Shown here one piece after another: positions 52,891 through 61,767 of a stretch of DNA of 64,000 nt. Under the pieces are notes generated by a model, which was given only the letters and a program-made list of their open reading frames with translations, was not told the DNA's origin and made no database searches. The DNA comes from Fictibacillus macauensis ZFHKF-1. GTDB taxonomy: Bacteria; Bacillota; Bacilli; Bacillales; Fictibacillaceae. A program made the translations under genes and the position numbers. Where the stretch lies: the NCBI RefSeq assembly GCF_000269865.1, contig NZ_AKKV01000036.1, forward strand, positions 1-64,000, in the 5' to 3' direction. Numbering within the stretch: the stretch's first letter is position 1; every line of letters begins with the position of its first letter.

Positions 52891-53739
52891 ATGATGAGCA
52901 TCGTTCTTGTGCTTGCAGGATGTGGGGGTAAGAGCGAACAAACCGTGTCACCGTACATCCCTGTGCAAGATTACACCGGCCAAGGATATGAGCTTCATAA
53001 CGGTGAGGAGTATGTTGAGTTTGCGAAGGAACATCGTGCGGAAGTGGAAAAGCTGGTAAAGGCGCATTTTCGTACAAAGTACAAAACCGATGTCATTGTT
53101 CATAATGTAGTTGGTGCACAGGATGCGGTGGTAGCGAAAGTAGAGGCTGTGGAAGAACCAAAGTATCATACGTTTGTCATTTTACCCATTGATTCTAATG
53201 CACTTACAGGTAAAGTTATGGAAGATCAAGGGGTTGTAGATGGGGCCATTACAACGAGCTTGTATGGGCAAGCGTATCACAAAGAATTTAAGGTGCTTGA
53301 TGATTTTTGTGAGAAAATCGGTAAAAAGTATCCAGTCATTGGTATGTCACAGAAAGCCATTAATAACACAACCTCACTTGGCATAAATACACCCTTTTAT
53401 TACGTAAGTACGTTAGATGTCTTTTTTCCAGAGGCGTATAAGTTATACAGAAAAAACGGCAAGGTAACAAATAAGGAATTAGATACTTATATTCGTCATA
53501 AAAAGAAAGAGAAAGAGAGTATTAGTATTGCTCTCACCTTTTATATGAAGAAACGTTTTGGAAATCCTGATGCTACAATACTAAAAGAGGTTATTAAGGA
53601 ATTCAAGCAAACAAAGGGATTTCCACCGGGTAATTACAACATTTTTATTAATAGTAATGAGATACAGAAAGCTACTACATCTGAAAAAAGTACAAAAAGC
53701 ACAAATGATACTCTGGGAAATGAGATTGTTATTTCTTGA
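52873..53739 (+). CDS. DUF1672 lipoprotein (tandem copy 1)
   Basis: The 288-residue lipoprotein has a short signal ending in lipobox VLAGC (Cys 17) and then the DUF1672 domain: YIPVQDYTGQGYELHNGEEY (about 29-48), HNVVGAQDAVVAKVEAV, YPVIGMSQKAI, and the family's FPPGNYNIFINSNEIQKA near the C-terminus. DUF1672 lipoproteins occur in Bacillus and Staphylococcus, often in tandem; their function is unknown. GGAGGTG precedes the ATG. Each copy has its own promoter-like leader. Confidence 0.9.
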   Translation: MKYAFLMMSIVLVLAGCGGKSEQTVSPYIPVQDYTGQGYELHNGEEYVEFAKEHRAEVEKLVKAHFRTKYKTDVIVHNVVGAQDAVVAKVEAVEEPKYHTFVILPIDSNALTGKVMEDQGVVDGAITTSLYGQAYHKEFKVLDDFCEKIGKKYPVIGMSQKAINNTTSLGINTPFYYVSTLDVFFPEAYKLYRKNGKVTNKELDTYIRHKKKEKESISIALTFYMKKRFGNPDATILKEVIKEFKQTKGFPPGNYNIFINSNEIQKATTSEKSTKSTNDTLGNEIVIS

Positions 53740-53811
53740 TGTATCATGCGAGTGGGGAAGTTAACGAGTTTTGAACCTAACGAGGGCATTCTTCTGAAAA
53801 GAGATAGCCCT

Positions 53812-53898
53812 TTTTTCGTATAACAACTTCCTGTTTTTTTCTGTAAACTAGCGGTAAGGGAAAATATGGAGGTGTGAGATGAAGTATGCGTTCCTAAT
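53812..53898 (+). repeat. Upstream duplication unit, copy 2
   Basis: It is a near-identical copy of 52804-52890, including the TTCGTATAACAACTTCCTG leader and the start region of the second DUF1672 gene. It marks the boundary of a tandem duplication. Confidence 0.85.
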
Positions 53899-54745
53899 AA
53901 TGAGTATCGTTCTTGTGCTTGCCGGCTGTGGAGGTAAGAGCGAACAAACAGAGTCACCGTACATCCCTGTCCAAGATTACACCGGCCAAGGATATGAGCT
54001 TCATAACGGTGAGAAGTATGTTGAGTTTGCGAAGGAACACCGTGCGGAAGTTGAAAAGTTGGTAAAGGCGCATTTTCGTAATAAATATAAAAGCGATGTG
54101 ACCGTACATAATGTGGTTGGTGCGCAAGATGCTGTTGTAGCTCAAGTAGAAGCGATTGGTTCTGTAAACTATCATACGTACGTTATTTTGCCAATTGTTT
54201 CTGATCAACTTACTGGAAAGGTAGTGGGAGAGGAGGGAGAATTAGAAGGAGCCATTGTGACGAGTCTGTATGGTCAGGCATATCAAAAGGAATTTCAGGT
54301 GCTTGATACCTTTTGTAAAGAAGTTTCTAATAAGTATCCGGTTATTGGAATTTCTCAAGCGGCAATCGATAACACCAAATCGTTTGGGATATACAAGCCA
54401 TTTTATCGTGTTAGTCTTTTGGATATGTACTATCCTGAAATTTTTAAACTATACAGAACACATTCCAAAGTTACAAGCAAAGAATTGGACCGATACATAC
54501 GGCATAAAAAAGTAGATAAAAAGTATGTGAGTATCACTCTTGGCTTTTATATGAAACAACGTCATGCGGCTCCAGATGCCAACATGTTAAAGAAAATTTA
54601 TAAAGAATTTAAGCAAAAGAAAGGGTTTCCGCCCGGCAATTACACCATCTTTTTAAATAGTAACGAGATCCAAAAGGCAACGGCAATAGAAAAAAGCTAC
54701 GAATCAAGCAATCCACTGTCTGAAGATGTGATGGTTATTCAATAA
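53879..54745 (+). CDS. DUF1672 lipoprotein (tandem copy 2)
   Basis: The 288-residue lipoprotein is nearly identical to copy 1 over residues 1-75 (lipobox VLAGC, VQDYTGQGYELHNGEKY). It diverges in the middle and becomes conserved again at FPPGNYTIFLNSNEIQKA. The mosaic of identity suggests duplication followed by selection for variation in the central, probably exposed, region. The C-terminus ends NPLSEDVMVIQ, the form also found in the relic after copy 3. Confidence 0.9.
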   Translation: MKYAFLIMSIVLVLAGCGGKSEQTESPYIPVQDYTGQGYELHNGEKYVEFAKEHRAEVEKLVKAHFRNKYKSDVTVHNVVGAQDAVVAQVEAIGSVNYHTYVILPIVSDQLTGKVVGEEGELEGAIVTSLYGQAYQKEFQVLDTFCKEVSNKYPVIGISQAAIDNTKSFGIYKPFYRVSLLDMYYPEIFKLYRTHSKVTSKELDRYIRHKKVDKKYVSITLGFYMKQRHAAPDANMLKKIYKEFKQKKGFPPGNYTIFLNSNEIQKATAIEKSYESSNPLSEDVMVIQ

Positions 54746-54937
54746 TCTATGAGCAAGCATCTAAGCAGAACGTTACTATATGAATGGTAATACATTAGCA
54801 GTAAGAATAGGATTAGTAGATAAATTTTACTACGCATTTACAGTGCGAAAAATATACAGACTAGGAGATCGCTCTTTTGTCTAATACCACCTTAATTTTT
54901 TTGCAAACTATTTTAAGGGAAAATATGGAGGATCGGT

Positions 54938-55831
54938 GTGAATATAACAAAAAGGATAATTTTAGTACCTTTTCTACTATTTAGTTTATTACTAGGAGGG
55001 TGTAGAGGTATGAATAATCAAGCAAAAGAGAATGGAGAGTCACGATACATTTCGGTTCAGGATTATACCGGTCAAGGCTACGAGCTCCATAATGGAGAAG
55101 AATATGTTGAGTTTGCGAAGGAGCACTGGGCGGAAGTTGAAAAGTTGGTAAAGGCGCATTTTCGCAATAAATATAGAAGCGATGTGATCGTACATAATGT
55201 GGTTGGTGCGCAAGATGCGGTGGTGGCGAAAGTGGAAGCGGTGGAAGAGCCCAAATACCATACATCTGTTATAGTGCCAATTGATTCGCAGTCAAATCAT
55301 GTAACGGGAAAAGTCGTTGAAGATGTTGATTTAGTCAGCAGCTCTATTGTTTCGAGTTATTATGGTGTAGCCTACAAACAGAAGTTTACCGTACTTGATG
55401 ATTTTTGTAGTAAGATCGTTGCTAAGTATCCAGTCGTTGGAATGTCTCAAACGGCAATCAATAAGACAACGTCGATCGGGTTACACAAACCATACTATTT
55501 TGTTAGCGATACAATTAGTACTTTTCCAGAAGTGTATCAACTCTATAAAAAGAATGGTAAATTGACGAACGATGAAGTAGTCAAATTTGTACGTAATAAA
55601 AAACATGATGAACTTCCAAGCATTGCTTTAACTTTTTATATGAAAAAACAACATAGTCGTCCGGATGAAAAATTATTAAAAATGGTTATTAAAGAATTTA
55701 AACAAACAAAAGGATTTCCTCCAGGAAGTTATGGCATTGTTATTAATAGCAATGATATTCAGAAGGCAACGGCTATAGGAAAAAGCAATAAAAGTAACAA
55801 TATAGGTGAAGACGATCTTATTATTAAATAA
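54938..55831 (+). CDS. DUF1672 lipoprotein (tandem copy 3)
   Basis: The 297-residue lipoprotein has a different signal peptide (MNITKRIILVPFLLFSLLLG, lipobox LLGGC) but the same domain start (VQDYTGQGYELHNGEEY) and end (FPPGSYGIVINSNDIQKA). The start is a GTG at 54938 behind GGAGGAT. The changed signal with a conserved domain suggests recombination between copies. It is followed by a decayed fourth copy. Confidence 0.9.
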   Translation: MNITKRIILVPFLLFSLLLGGCRGMNNQAKENGESRYISVQDYTGQGYELHNGEEYVEFAKEHWAEVEKLVKAHFRNKYRSDVIVHNVVGAQDAVVAKVEAVEEPKYHTSVIVPIDSQSNHVTGKVVEDVDLVSSSIVSSYYGVAYKQKFTVLDDFCSKIVAKYPVVGMSQTAINKTTSIGLHKPYYFVSDTISTFPEVYQLYKKNGKLTNDEVVKFVRNKKHDELPSIALTFYMKKQHSRPDEKLLKMVIKEFKQTKGFPPGSYGIVINSNDIQKATAIGKSNKSNNIGEDDLIIK

Positions 55832-55837
55832 TACAGA

Positions 55838-55956
55838 TTTCCAGCAGGGAATTATGCCATCGTTATAAAAAGTAATGAGATACAAACAGCATCAGCCTTT
55901 GAGAAAAGTTATGAAGGCACAACCATCCTCTAGAAGATGCAATAATTGTTCAATAA
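55838..55956 (+). pseudogene. 3' remnant of a fourth DUF1672 gene
   Basis: Directly after copy 3 the text reads FPAGNYAIVIKSNEIQTASA and then FEKSYEG; after one frameshift it ends HPLEDAIIVQ at the TAA at 55954. This matches the C-terminal end of the DUF1672 copies (compare NPLSEDVMVIQ in copy 2). The rest of this copy is gone, so the array once had at least four genes. Confidence 0.8.
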
Positions 55957-56031
55957 TGAAGTGTTGTGAAAAAAGGTATTATGGTTTGCTTCTGTCCACT
56001 TTCAATACTACATTCTTACGAGGTGATCTTC

Positions 56032-57231
56032 ATGAATCAATCTCTAGAAAGCTATGCAAATGTCATTTTACACGTCGGTATTTCGCTACAAAAGGGGCAG
56101 CTGTTGTTCATTAAAGCATCGGTTGAGACGGTGCCGTTTGTCCGCTTACTTGTAGCGAAGGCGTATGAACGTGGAGCACGTGATGTGATTGTTCGTTGGA
56201 ATGATGAAACGATTCATCAGCTGTATGTAAGCTATGCTGACCGGGAACGGCTCGCTACGTTTTCACCATATGATGTGCAAGAACGCGAGGCGCTCGCTGG
56301 TATGGGATGTGCTTTTTTGTCGCTTGTATCGGATGGGCCGCTGCCGCTTGAGCAGGTGAGCCATGAGCGTCTGATGCTTTTTCATCAGGCGAAGGCCCAA
56401 GCTTTGTTTCGGTATAGTCAGTATATTCAACAAGATCAGGTAAGCTGGTGTGTCGCGGCGGCGGCAACACCGGCTTGGGCGGCAGCGGTTTTCCCGCAAT
56501 TACCGAGTGAGCAGCAGGTACAAGCTCTGTGGGAGGCAATTTTTGCGGCGGTGCGCTTGAACTGTAGTGATCCAGTTCGTGCATGGGGAGAGCATATTGC
56601 CACGCTAACAGCGCGATGTGAACACTTGAATCAGCGCAATTTTCGATCGTTGCATTTTAAAGGACCAGGAACCGATCTCACGGTAAAGCTACCAGCGACA
56701 CACCGCTGGATTGGTGCTGAGAATACGCGCCAAGATGGCCATACATTCGTGTCGAATCTACCGGTAGAAGAGCTGTATACGGCGCCTGAAAAGTTCGGCG
56801 TTAACGGTGTGGTTACGAGTACGAAGCCGCTTGTTTATGGCGGAGTAGTCATACCCTCTTTTACATTACACATTCAAGAAGGTCGCGTCATCACTGTAGA
56901 AGCAGCGGAAGGTCGCACGATCTTAGAAGAGCTATTACGCATTGATGAAGGTGCTGCTTATTTTGGCGAAGTAGCGCTTGTGGATCAAGCTTCACCGCTT
57001 GCGCAGCGCAATCTACTATTCTATCAAACGCTTTTTGATGAAAATGCGTCGTGTCATCTGGCACTTGGTGGGGCGTATCCAACGTGCGTAACACAGGGAA
57101 AAGAGGCACTTAATACGAGCAGTGCTCACGTTGATTTTATGATCGGTTCAGATGAGCTGTCGGTTACGGGAACGAGACTAACAGGAGAAGTGGAAACGAT
57201 TCTTAAACAAGGGCGTTGGGTTTCTTCATAA
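56032..57231 (+). CDS. M29 family aminopeptidase (AmpS/aminopeptidase T-like)
   Basis: This 399-residue metallopeptidase of the thermophilic-aminopeptidase group removes N-terminal residues from peptides. Family features are LQKGQLLFIKASVETVPFVRLL, ARDVIVRWNDE, GPGTDLTVKLPATHRWIGAE, GRTILEELLRIDEGAAYFGEVALVD (Glu ligands), HLALGGAYPTC and the C-terminal SAHVDFMIGSDEL (His and Asp ligands). ATG 56032 follows GAGGTGAT; the longer frame back to 55966 has no site. It is a single gene. Confidence 0.92.
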   Translation: MNQSLESYANVILHVGISLQKGQLLFIKASVETVPFVRLLVAKAYERGARDVIVRWNDETIHQLYVSYADRERLATFSPYDVQEREALAGMGCAFLSLVSDGPLPLEQVSHERLMLFHQAKAQALFRYSQYIQQDQVSWCVAAAATPAWAAAVFPQLPSEQQVQALWEAIFAAVRLNCSDPVRAWGEHIATLTARCEHLNQRNFRSLHFKGPGTDLTVKLPATHRWIGAENTRQDGHTFVSNLPVEELYTAPEKFGVNGVVTSTKPLVYGGVVIPSFTLHIQEGRVITVEAAEGRTILEELLRIDEGAAYFGEVALVDQASPLAQRNLLFYQTLFDENASCHLALGGAYPTCVTQGKEALNTSSAHVDFMIGSDELSVTGTRLTGEVETILKQGRWVSS

Positions 57232-57284
57232 CTTCTACACAACTCTTCTTTATACTAGAAAAAACGTAAAAGGAGAGGGATTAT

Positions 57285-57878
57285 ATGAAGGTAAAAGCAT
57301 CTTTGTTAGTAACAGCTGCTCTAGCGTCTGCTTTAACGTTAAGCGCATGCTCTAATGATTCTAGTAGCTCGAAGAAAGAAGAGCCAAAGCAAGAGGCGAA
57401 AAAGCCAGCCATGAATCATGAGAACATGGACGGCATGGAAGGTATGAATCATAAAGAATCAAGCGAACTACCAAAAGGATTAGTAAAAGCGCAGCATCCA
57501 CAATTTAAAGAGGGCAGCAAAATCACCTTAATGAATGATCATATGGCAGGCATGAAAAATGCAAAAGGAACGGTCAAAGGTGCGTATGATACGTACACAT
57601 ATGAAGTTTCATATGAGCCAACAAATGGCGGGAAACCGGTGAAAAATCATAAATGGGTCGTTCAAGAAGAGCTGAAAGCACCAAAAGCGAAGCCGGTGCA
57701 AAAAGGCGGCAAAGTGACGTTAAACGTTGATCACATGGCTGGCATGAAAGGTGCGGTTGCTACAGTCGATAGTGTAAAAAAACAAACGGTATACGTGGTA
57801 GATTACACATCGACAACCGATGGCAAAGAAGTAAAAAATCATAAATGGATGACAGGTGACGAGCTTAAAGCTCGCTAA
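57285..57878 (+). CDS. YdhK family lipoprotein (two DUF1541 repeats)
   Basis: The 197-residue lipoprotein has lipobox LTLSAC (Cys 22), a Met/His-rich linker (MNHENMDGMEGMNH) and two DUF1541 repeats, each with the core G-x-K-I/V-T-L-x-x-D-H-M-A-G-M-K (about 77-93 and 141-155). The Met/His motifs suggest metal contact, probably copper, at the cell surface, but that is inference. B. subtilis YdhK has the same architecture. AAGGAGAG precedes the ATG and a terminator follows. Confidence 0.88.
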   Translation: MKVKASLLVTAALASALTLSACSNDSSSSKKEEPKQEAKKPAMNHENMDGMEGMNHKESSELPKGLVKAQHPQFKEGSKITLMNDHMAGMKNAKGTVKGAYDTYTYEVSYEPTNGGKPVKNHKWVVQEELKAPKAKPVQKGGKVTLNVDHMAGMKGAVATVDSVKKQTVYVVDYTSTTDGKEVKNHKWMTGDELKAR

Positions 57879-57892
57879 TACATCCTTACGGA

Positions 57893-57929
57893 AAACGAGC
57901 GGAATGATCCACATTCGCTCGTTTTTTTA
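57893..57929 (+). terminator. Intrinsic terminator
   Basis: AACGAGCG-GAATG pairs with CATTC-GCTCGTT with one bulge, followed by seven T. Confidence 0.85.
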
Positions 57930-58011
57930 GATTTCCCTTACAAGGCACCTCCCATTGTAGAAGAATGATTGCTTGAATTATAATGCAAGTAAGCAGATTG
58001 GAGTGGAAGCG

Positions 58012-58707
58012 ATGAGCCAAACGGTATTAATTGTCGATGATGAATATAAAATTGTAGAGGTAGTAGCCTCTTATTTACAAAATGCGGGCTACCAAACGCT
58101 AACAGCAGAGAATGGAGAAAAAGCGTTAGCGATCATGCAATCAAAAAGTATCGATTTTCTCATTTTAGATTTAATGCTGCCAGACATATCGGGTGAAGAG
58201 GTGTGCCGGCGTGTGCGGCAAATGCATGGCATTCCCATTCTCATGTTAACAGCCAAAGTGAGTGAAGAAGAGCGCATTGCGGGACTTGCGATTGGTGCGG
58301 ATGATTATATGGTAAAGCCTTTTAGTCCTCGCGAATTAGTTATGCGTGTGAAAACGATTATGAGACGAGTGAGTGAGTCAGAACTGCTTGCGGATGAATT
58401 GATGTTTCATGACGGTGAGCTCGTCATTAATGCGGTGGAAAAAGAAGTGTATATTACGGGAGAGGTCGCTAATCTAACACCGCTAGAATATAAAGTGTTA
58501 CTCGTGCTTGCTCGTCATCCGAAGCGCACCTTTACGCGTGAAGAGCTAGTAGAAAAAGTATGGGGCTTTGATTATGAGGGCGATGCGCGAACGATTGATC
58601 AGCATGTAAAAAATTTACGCCACAAGCTTGAACATAATCCAAAAGAGCCGCGATATATTGTGACGGTATTTGGCGTTGGTTATAAATTTATTGGAAGTGC
58701 ATCATGA
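58012..58707 (+). CDS. OmpR/PhoB family response regulator
   Basis: The 231-residue protein has a receiver domain (1-118) with DD at 10-11, phospho-acceptor Asp in LILDLMLP, Thr in MLTAKV and Lys in MVKPFSP, and a winged-helix output domain (about 130-228, LTPLEYKVLLVLARHP...DARTIDQHVKNLRHKLE). ATG 58012 follows GGAGTGG; the frame back to 57973 has no site. It overlaps the kinase gene by 4 bases. Its regulon is unknown; the neighbouring YdhK-like gene is a candidate. Confidence 0.95.
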   Translation: MSQTVLIVDDEYKIVEVVASYLQNAGYQTLTAENGEKALAIMQSKSIDFLILDLMLPDISGEEVCRRVRQMHGIPILMLTAKVSEEERIAGLAIGADDYMVKPFSPRELVMRVKTIMRRVSESELLADELMFHDGELVINAVEKEVYITGEVANLTPLEYKVLLVLARHPKRTFTREELVEKVWGFDYEGDARTIDQHVKNLRHKLEHNPKEPRYIVTVFGVGYKFIGSAS

Positions 58708-59789
58708 AAACACAAGGCTTACAAGCGCGCCTTACGCTTATATTCGTTGGGGTTGCGACCGTTATTCTTGTGATAGCAGGAAGCATTGCGCTGCTAGAGT
58801 TCGTTTATCATTATACGATGTTTCAGCGTGACGTTCCGCATTTTGAAGACGTGAAACATCTCGCCGATCATTTCGAACGGGCGGTCATTGGCTCGGTGTT
58901 ATGGACATCACTTGGTGTGTTCGTTCTTGTCTGTTTTGTCAGTTATTTCGTAGCCAAAAAATTATCACGACCTCTCGTTAATATGCGAAAAGTAGCGGAG
59001 AAAATGGCACAAGGAAAGTGGGAAGAAAAGGTGAGTCCCAACGGACATGCCGAATTAAATGAATTGGGACAATCACTGAATGCGCTGTCATCACAGCTGC
59101 AAAAACAAGAAGGCATTCGTAAAGAAATGACCCGCAACATTGCGCATGAATTACGCACGCCGCTTGCGACCATTAAAAGCCATTTAGAAGCGATGGAAGA
59201 TGGGATTTTCACCCCAACGCCTGAGCGTTTGCATTCCGTTTCAGAGGAAATGGATCGCTTGATTGCGCTCGTTCAAGACTTAGAAGTGCTGTCCGCTTTT
59301 GAGGCGCCGACCTTTTCGCTAGAAAAGCACGAAGAAGATTTTGGTGCTATTCTTAATCAGAGCATGACGTCGTTACGGGAAGCTTTTTACCAAAAAAAGA
59401 TTGAAATTCACGAGCAACGTGACCGTGATCTCCACGTTTATGTAGATAAAAACCGGATGATTCAAGTGCTAATTAACGTGTTAAGCAATGCGTTAAAATA
59501 CACACCAGAAGGCGGTCAAGTAGCGATCAATGTTACAAAAGAGCAGCATATGCTCTGCGTAACGATTAGTGATACGGGAATCGGAATGACAGAAGAAGAC
59601 GTTCACCGCGTGTTTGATCGATTTTATCGCAGTGAAAAATCACGAAATCGCTCATTCGGTGGAAGCGGAATTGGGCTTACCATTGCTAAACAGCTTGTGG
59701 TGGCGCATGGTGGTACGATCACTGTACAAAGCACGTTGCATGAAGGAACGACGGTGCAGCTTTCATTGCCCCTTCATGAAAAGAGGTGA
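58704..59789 (+). CDS. Sensor histidine kinase
   Basis: The 361-residue membrane kinase has helices at about 10-32 and 65-88 around a small outer loop (about 33 residues), HAMP (about 88-140), HisKA with the phospho-acceptor His in NIAHELRTPLA (about 150), and HATPase with N-box NVLSNALKYTPEGG, G1 DTGIGM, F-box FDRFYR and G2 GGSGIGLTIAKQL. A short loop suggests sensing within or near the membrane. Its stop overlaps the next start. Confidence 0.95.
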   Translation: MKTQGLQARLTLIFVGVATVILVIAGSIALLEFVYHYTMFQRDVPHFEDVKHLADHFERAVIGSVLWTSLGVFVLVCFVSYFVAKKLSRPLVNMRKVAEKMAQGKWEEKVSPNGHAELNELGQSLNALSSQLQKQEGIRKEMTRNIAHELRTPLATIKSHLEAMEDGIFTPTPERLHSVSEEMDRLIALVQDLEVLSAFEAPTFSLEKHEEDFGAILNQSMTSLREAFYQKKIEIHEQRDRDLHVYVDKNRMIQVLINVLSNALKYTPEGGQVAINVTKEQHMLCVTISDTGIGMTEEDVHRVFDRFYRSEKSRNRSFGGSGIGLTIAKQLVVAHGGTITVQSTLHEGTTVQLSLPLHEKR

Positions 59790-60262
59790 GCGTCATAGTA
59801 CGAATGGTAGCAATGTTGCTTATTTTTTGTGCGGCGATCTATGGCTGGAGCGAAAATTTGGCTGCTCATGAGCAAGCTTACTCTCATAATAGTACGCAAA
59901 TCTTTGAAAAACGGACGCTACTACCGGCAATAATTGTCACAGAAACGTATAGCGTAGCGAGTGCGCCAGCAAACATTGATGTGGCGGCAAGCGGGGAAAC
60001 ACTTTCTGTGAAAGAGGAAGAGCGGCGTGATGTTTCTAAAATGGTGACTGCCATAAAGCAAGGTTCAGCACTCGAATCGGAAGCACTCACAATCCTGATT
60101 TTTGTGATCGCCTGTTTGCTCGTAGGTTGTTTGTACATTCGTCGCTTTCGAATGCTATGGCTACTAGCATGTGTTCTTTCACTAACATGGCCAGGCTGGC
60201 TAGTGTATGAAGCGCATGAAAAAACAGCGTTTGCTATCCAGCTTTTACATAATATCTCTTAA
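59786..60262 (+). CDS. Membrane protein coupled to the two-component system
   Basis: This protein of about 150 residues has an N-terminal helix or signal (about 7-24), an outer polar region with TETYSVASAPANID, and two C-terminal helices (about 103-120 and 124-143). The given GTG start (59786) overlaps the kinase stop and its own GAGG. ATG 59804 is further away, and an ATA at 59795 lies at an ideal distance. The start is therefore uncertain. Its position suggests an accessory or target of the kinase. Unknown family. Confidence 0.55.
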   Translation: MSVIVRMVAMLLIFCAAIYGWSENLAAHEQAYSHNSTQIFEKRTLLPAIIVTETYSVASAPANIDVAASGETLSVKEEERRDVSKMVTAIKQGSALESEALTILIFVIACLLVGCLYIRRFRMLWLLACVLSLTWPGWLVYEAHEKTAFAIQLLHNIS

Positions 60263-60324
60263 GTTTTAGAAAATATGTTATAATATCCCTATAACTGCAT
60301 CCTAGAGAGAAGAGGCGAACAAGA

Positions 60325-60708
60325 ATGAAAGCAAGCTTAGCAGACGAGTTAAAGCCAAACGAAACGGTCATTCGCAAAACGACGGTATATTACAAAATGG
60401 AAGCAGGCTTAAGTGGGAATTTTCCTTACATACGTGGGGAGTTAGCACAAACGAATGAGCGCTTGCTGTTTGTAAGTGAACAGCCACCCCTAACGATTGA
60501 AGTGCCGCTGAATGGCATTACGCGCATTGCTGAAAATAAAGAATTTTTTGCCATAATTAAAACGTTGCGAACCTTCGTTATTTGGCAAGAGAGACTAGAT
60601 CGCGAAGTCTTTACCGCACGAGGTGAGGAAGCCCTTCATGAACGACTGATTGCTTTTTTTGAAGAAGTGAAAAAAGCGTGTCCTGCGCTTGAAAGTAAAA
60701 CGAAATAA
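60325..60708 (+). CDS. Hypothetical protein, PH/GRAM-like
   Basis: The 127-residue soluble protein has a strand-rich core (IRGELAQTNERLLFVSEQP, IEVPLNGITRIAENK, FVIWQERL) and a C-terminal helix (EEALHERLIAFFEEVKKA), the order of a bacterial PH- or GRAM-like domain. Such domains bind lipids or proteins. The assignment rests on pattern only. AGAGAAGAGG precedes the ATG; a strong terminator follows. Confidence 0.55.
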   Translation: MKASLADELKPNETVIRKTTVYYKMEAGLSGNFPYIRGELAQTNERLLFVSEQPPLTIEVPLNGITRIAENKEFFAIIKTLRTFVIWQERLDREVFTARGEEALHERLIAFFEEVKKACPALESKTK

Positions 60709-60713
60709 TAGGT

Positions 60714-60752
60714 AAGCGAACGATGGAGAGCGTCTCCGTCGTTCGCTTTTTT
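60714..60752. terminator. Strong intrinsic terminator between convergent units
   Basis: AAGCGAACGA-GGAGA pairs with TCTCC-TCGTTCGCTT and is followed by TTTTT. It lies between the plus-strand gene and the end of the minus-strand catabolic operon. Confidence 0.9.
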
Positions 60753-60765
60753 TATGTGTCGCGTA

Positions 60766-61767
60766 CTAGCATTCTTGCCATCGTGACCGAAGCATCTCAG
60801 CTAGTTGCTTCGGACTGTTGATAAAGGCATCAGCCGTGCTGCCAGCGAGGTGCGAAGTGAGCGTTACATTTGGTAGCGCTAGAAAGGGATGCTGTGGCGG
60901 CAAGGGCTCGGCGTCAAATACGTCCAGAGCGGCTCCTTGAATCTCGTTTGTTTGTAAACTATGAATGAGCGCTGCTTCATCAATCAGCCCGGAGCGCGCC
61001 GTGTTGATCAGTATGCTGCTTGGTTTCATGAGCGCCAGTTCAGATGCGCCGATAAAATGGTGCGTATGTTCACTTAAGCGTAAATGAAGCGTAATAACGT
61101 CGCTTTTTGTGAGCAAGGTGTGGCGATCTACCGCTTGAAAAGGCGCGGGAATTTCATCGGTATAGTCATCATAAACGAGGACGGTACTACCGATTGCCTG
61201 TAAATAATGAGCCAGTCGCCGGCCGATGTTACCGAAGCCGGCGATGCCAACCGTTAATTCAGCAAGCTCACGAATGCTACTGCGATTGGGAAAGTCTTTT
61301 AACCACGTGCCTTGTTTCATGGCAGCGTGTGCCCGCGCAATGTTACGCGTTTCGGTTAAAAGTAAGCCGAGCGTAAATTCGGCAACGGCTTGAGCATTGC
61401 GTCCTGGTGTATTAAGCAGTGTAATACCGTGCGTTTGCGCAGCCTGACGATCCACATTTTCCATTCCGCCTCGTAAAATACCAATCATTTTTAAGCGCTG
61501 TGCCCGTTGTAAGATAGCGGCAGTAACGGGGGCAAAGTGAACGACGAGCACGTCAAACTGCTCAATATCATGATATACGTCGTCTGGTAATGTCACTGCA
61601 TCTGGTCCGTGTTGCTCAATGCGTAAATTATCATGCTGCAAGGCTTCAAGAGACGGGTGTTGCCACGTGCGTACGTGAAGTTCGATGCCTTCTTTTGTTA
61701 GCGAAGAAAGGCCTGCTAGCATTACATCTTCCTGAATATAGCGATCACAAAGAGCTAGTAGTTTCAT
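60766..61767 (-). CDS. D-isomer specific 2-hydroxyacid dehydrogenase (YoaD-like)
   Basis: The 333-residue NAD-dependent oxidoreductase has Rossmann motif GIAGFGNIGRR (about 169), catalytic Arg in NTARSGLID, Glu in DVFDAEPLP and His in TSHLAGST. It overlaps the aldolase stop by 4 bases. In the B. subtilis yoaBCD cluster a FGGY kinase neighbours a similar dehydrogenase. A role in reducing the 2-keto acid or aldehyde produced by the aldolase step is inferred. Confidence 0.9.
   Translation of the reverse strand: MKLLALCDRYIQEDVMLAGLSSLTKEGIELHVRTWQHPSLEALQHDNLRIEQHGPDAVTLPDDVYHDIEQFDVLVVHFAPVTAAILQRAQRLKMIGILRGGMENVDRQAAQTHGITLLNTPGRNAQAVAEFTLGLLLTETRNIARAHAAMKQGTWLKDFPNRSSIRELAELTVGIAGFGNIGRRLAHYLQAIGSTVLVYDDYTDEIPAPFQAVDRHTLLTKSDVITLHLRLSEHTHHFIGASELALMKPSSILINTARSGLIDEAALIHSLQTNEIQGAALDVFDAEPLPPQHPFLALPNVTLTSHLAGSTADAFINSPKQLAEMLRSRWQEC

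Noticed and set aside
55875-56114. 79-codon plus-strand frame between the DUF1672 array and the aminopeptidase
   Set aside because: It overlaps the frameshifted DUF1672 remnant and the true aminopeptidase start; no domain.
56255-56584. 109-codon minus-strand frame opposite the aminopeptidase
   Set aside because: Shadow frame in a conserved gene; Pro/His-rich translation typical of antisense reading.
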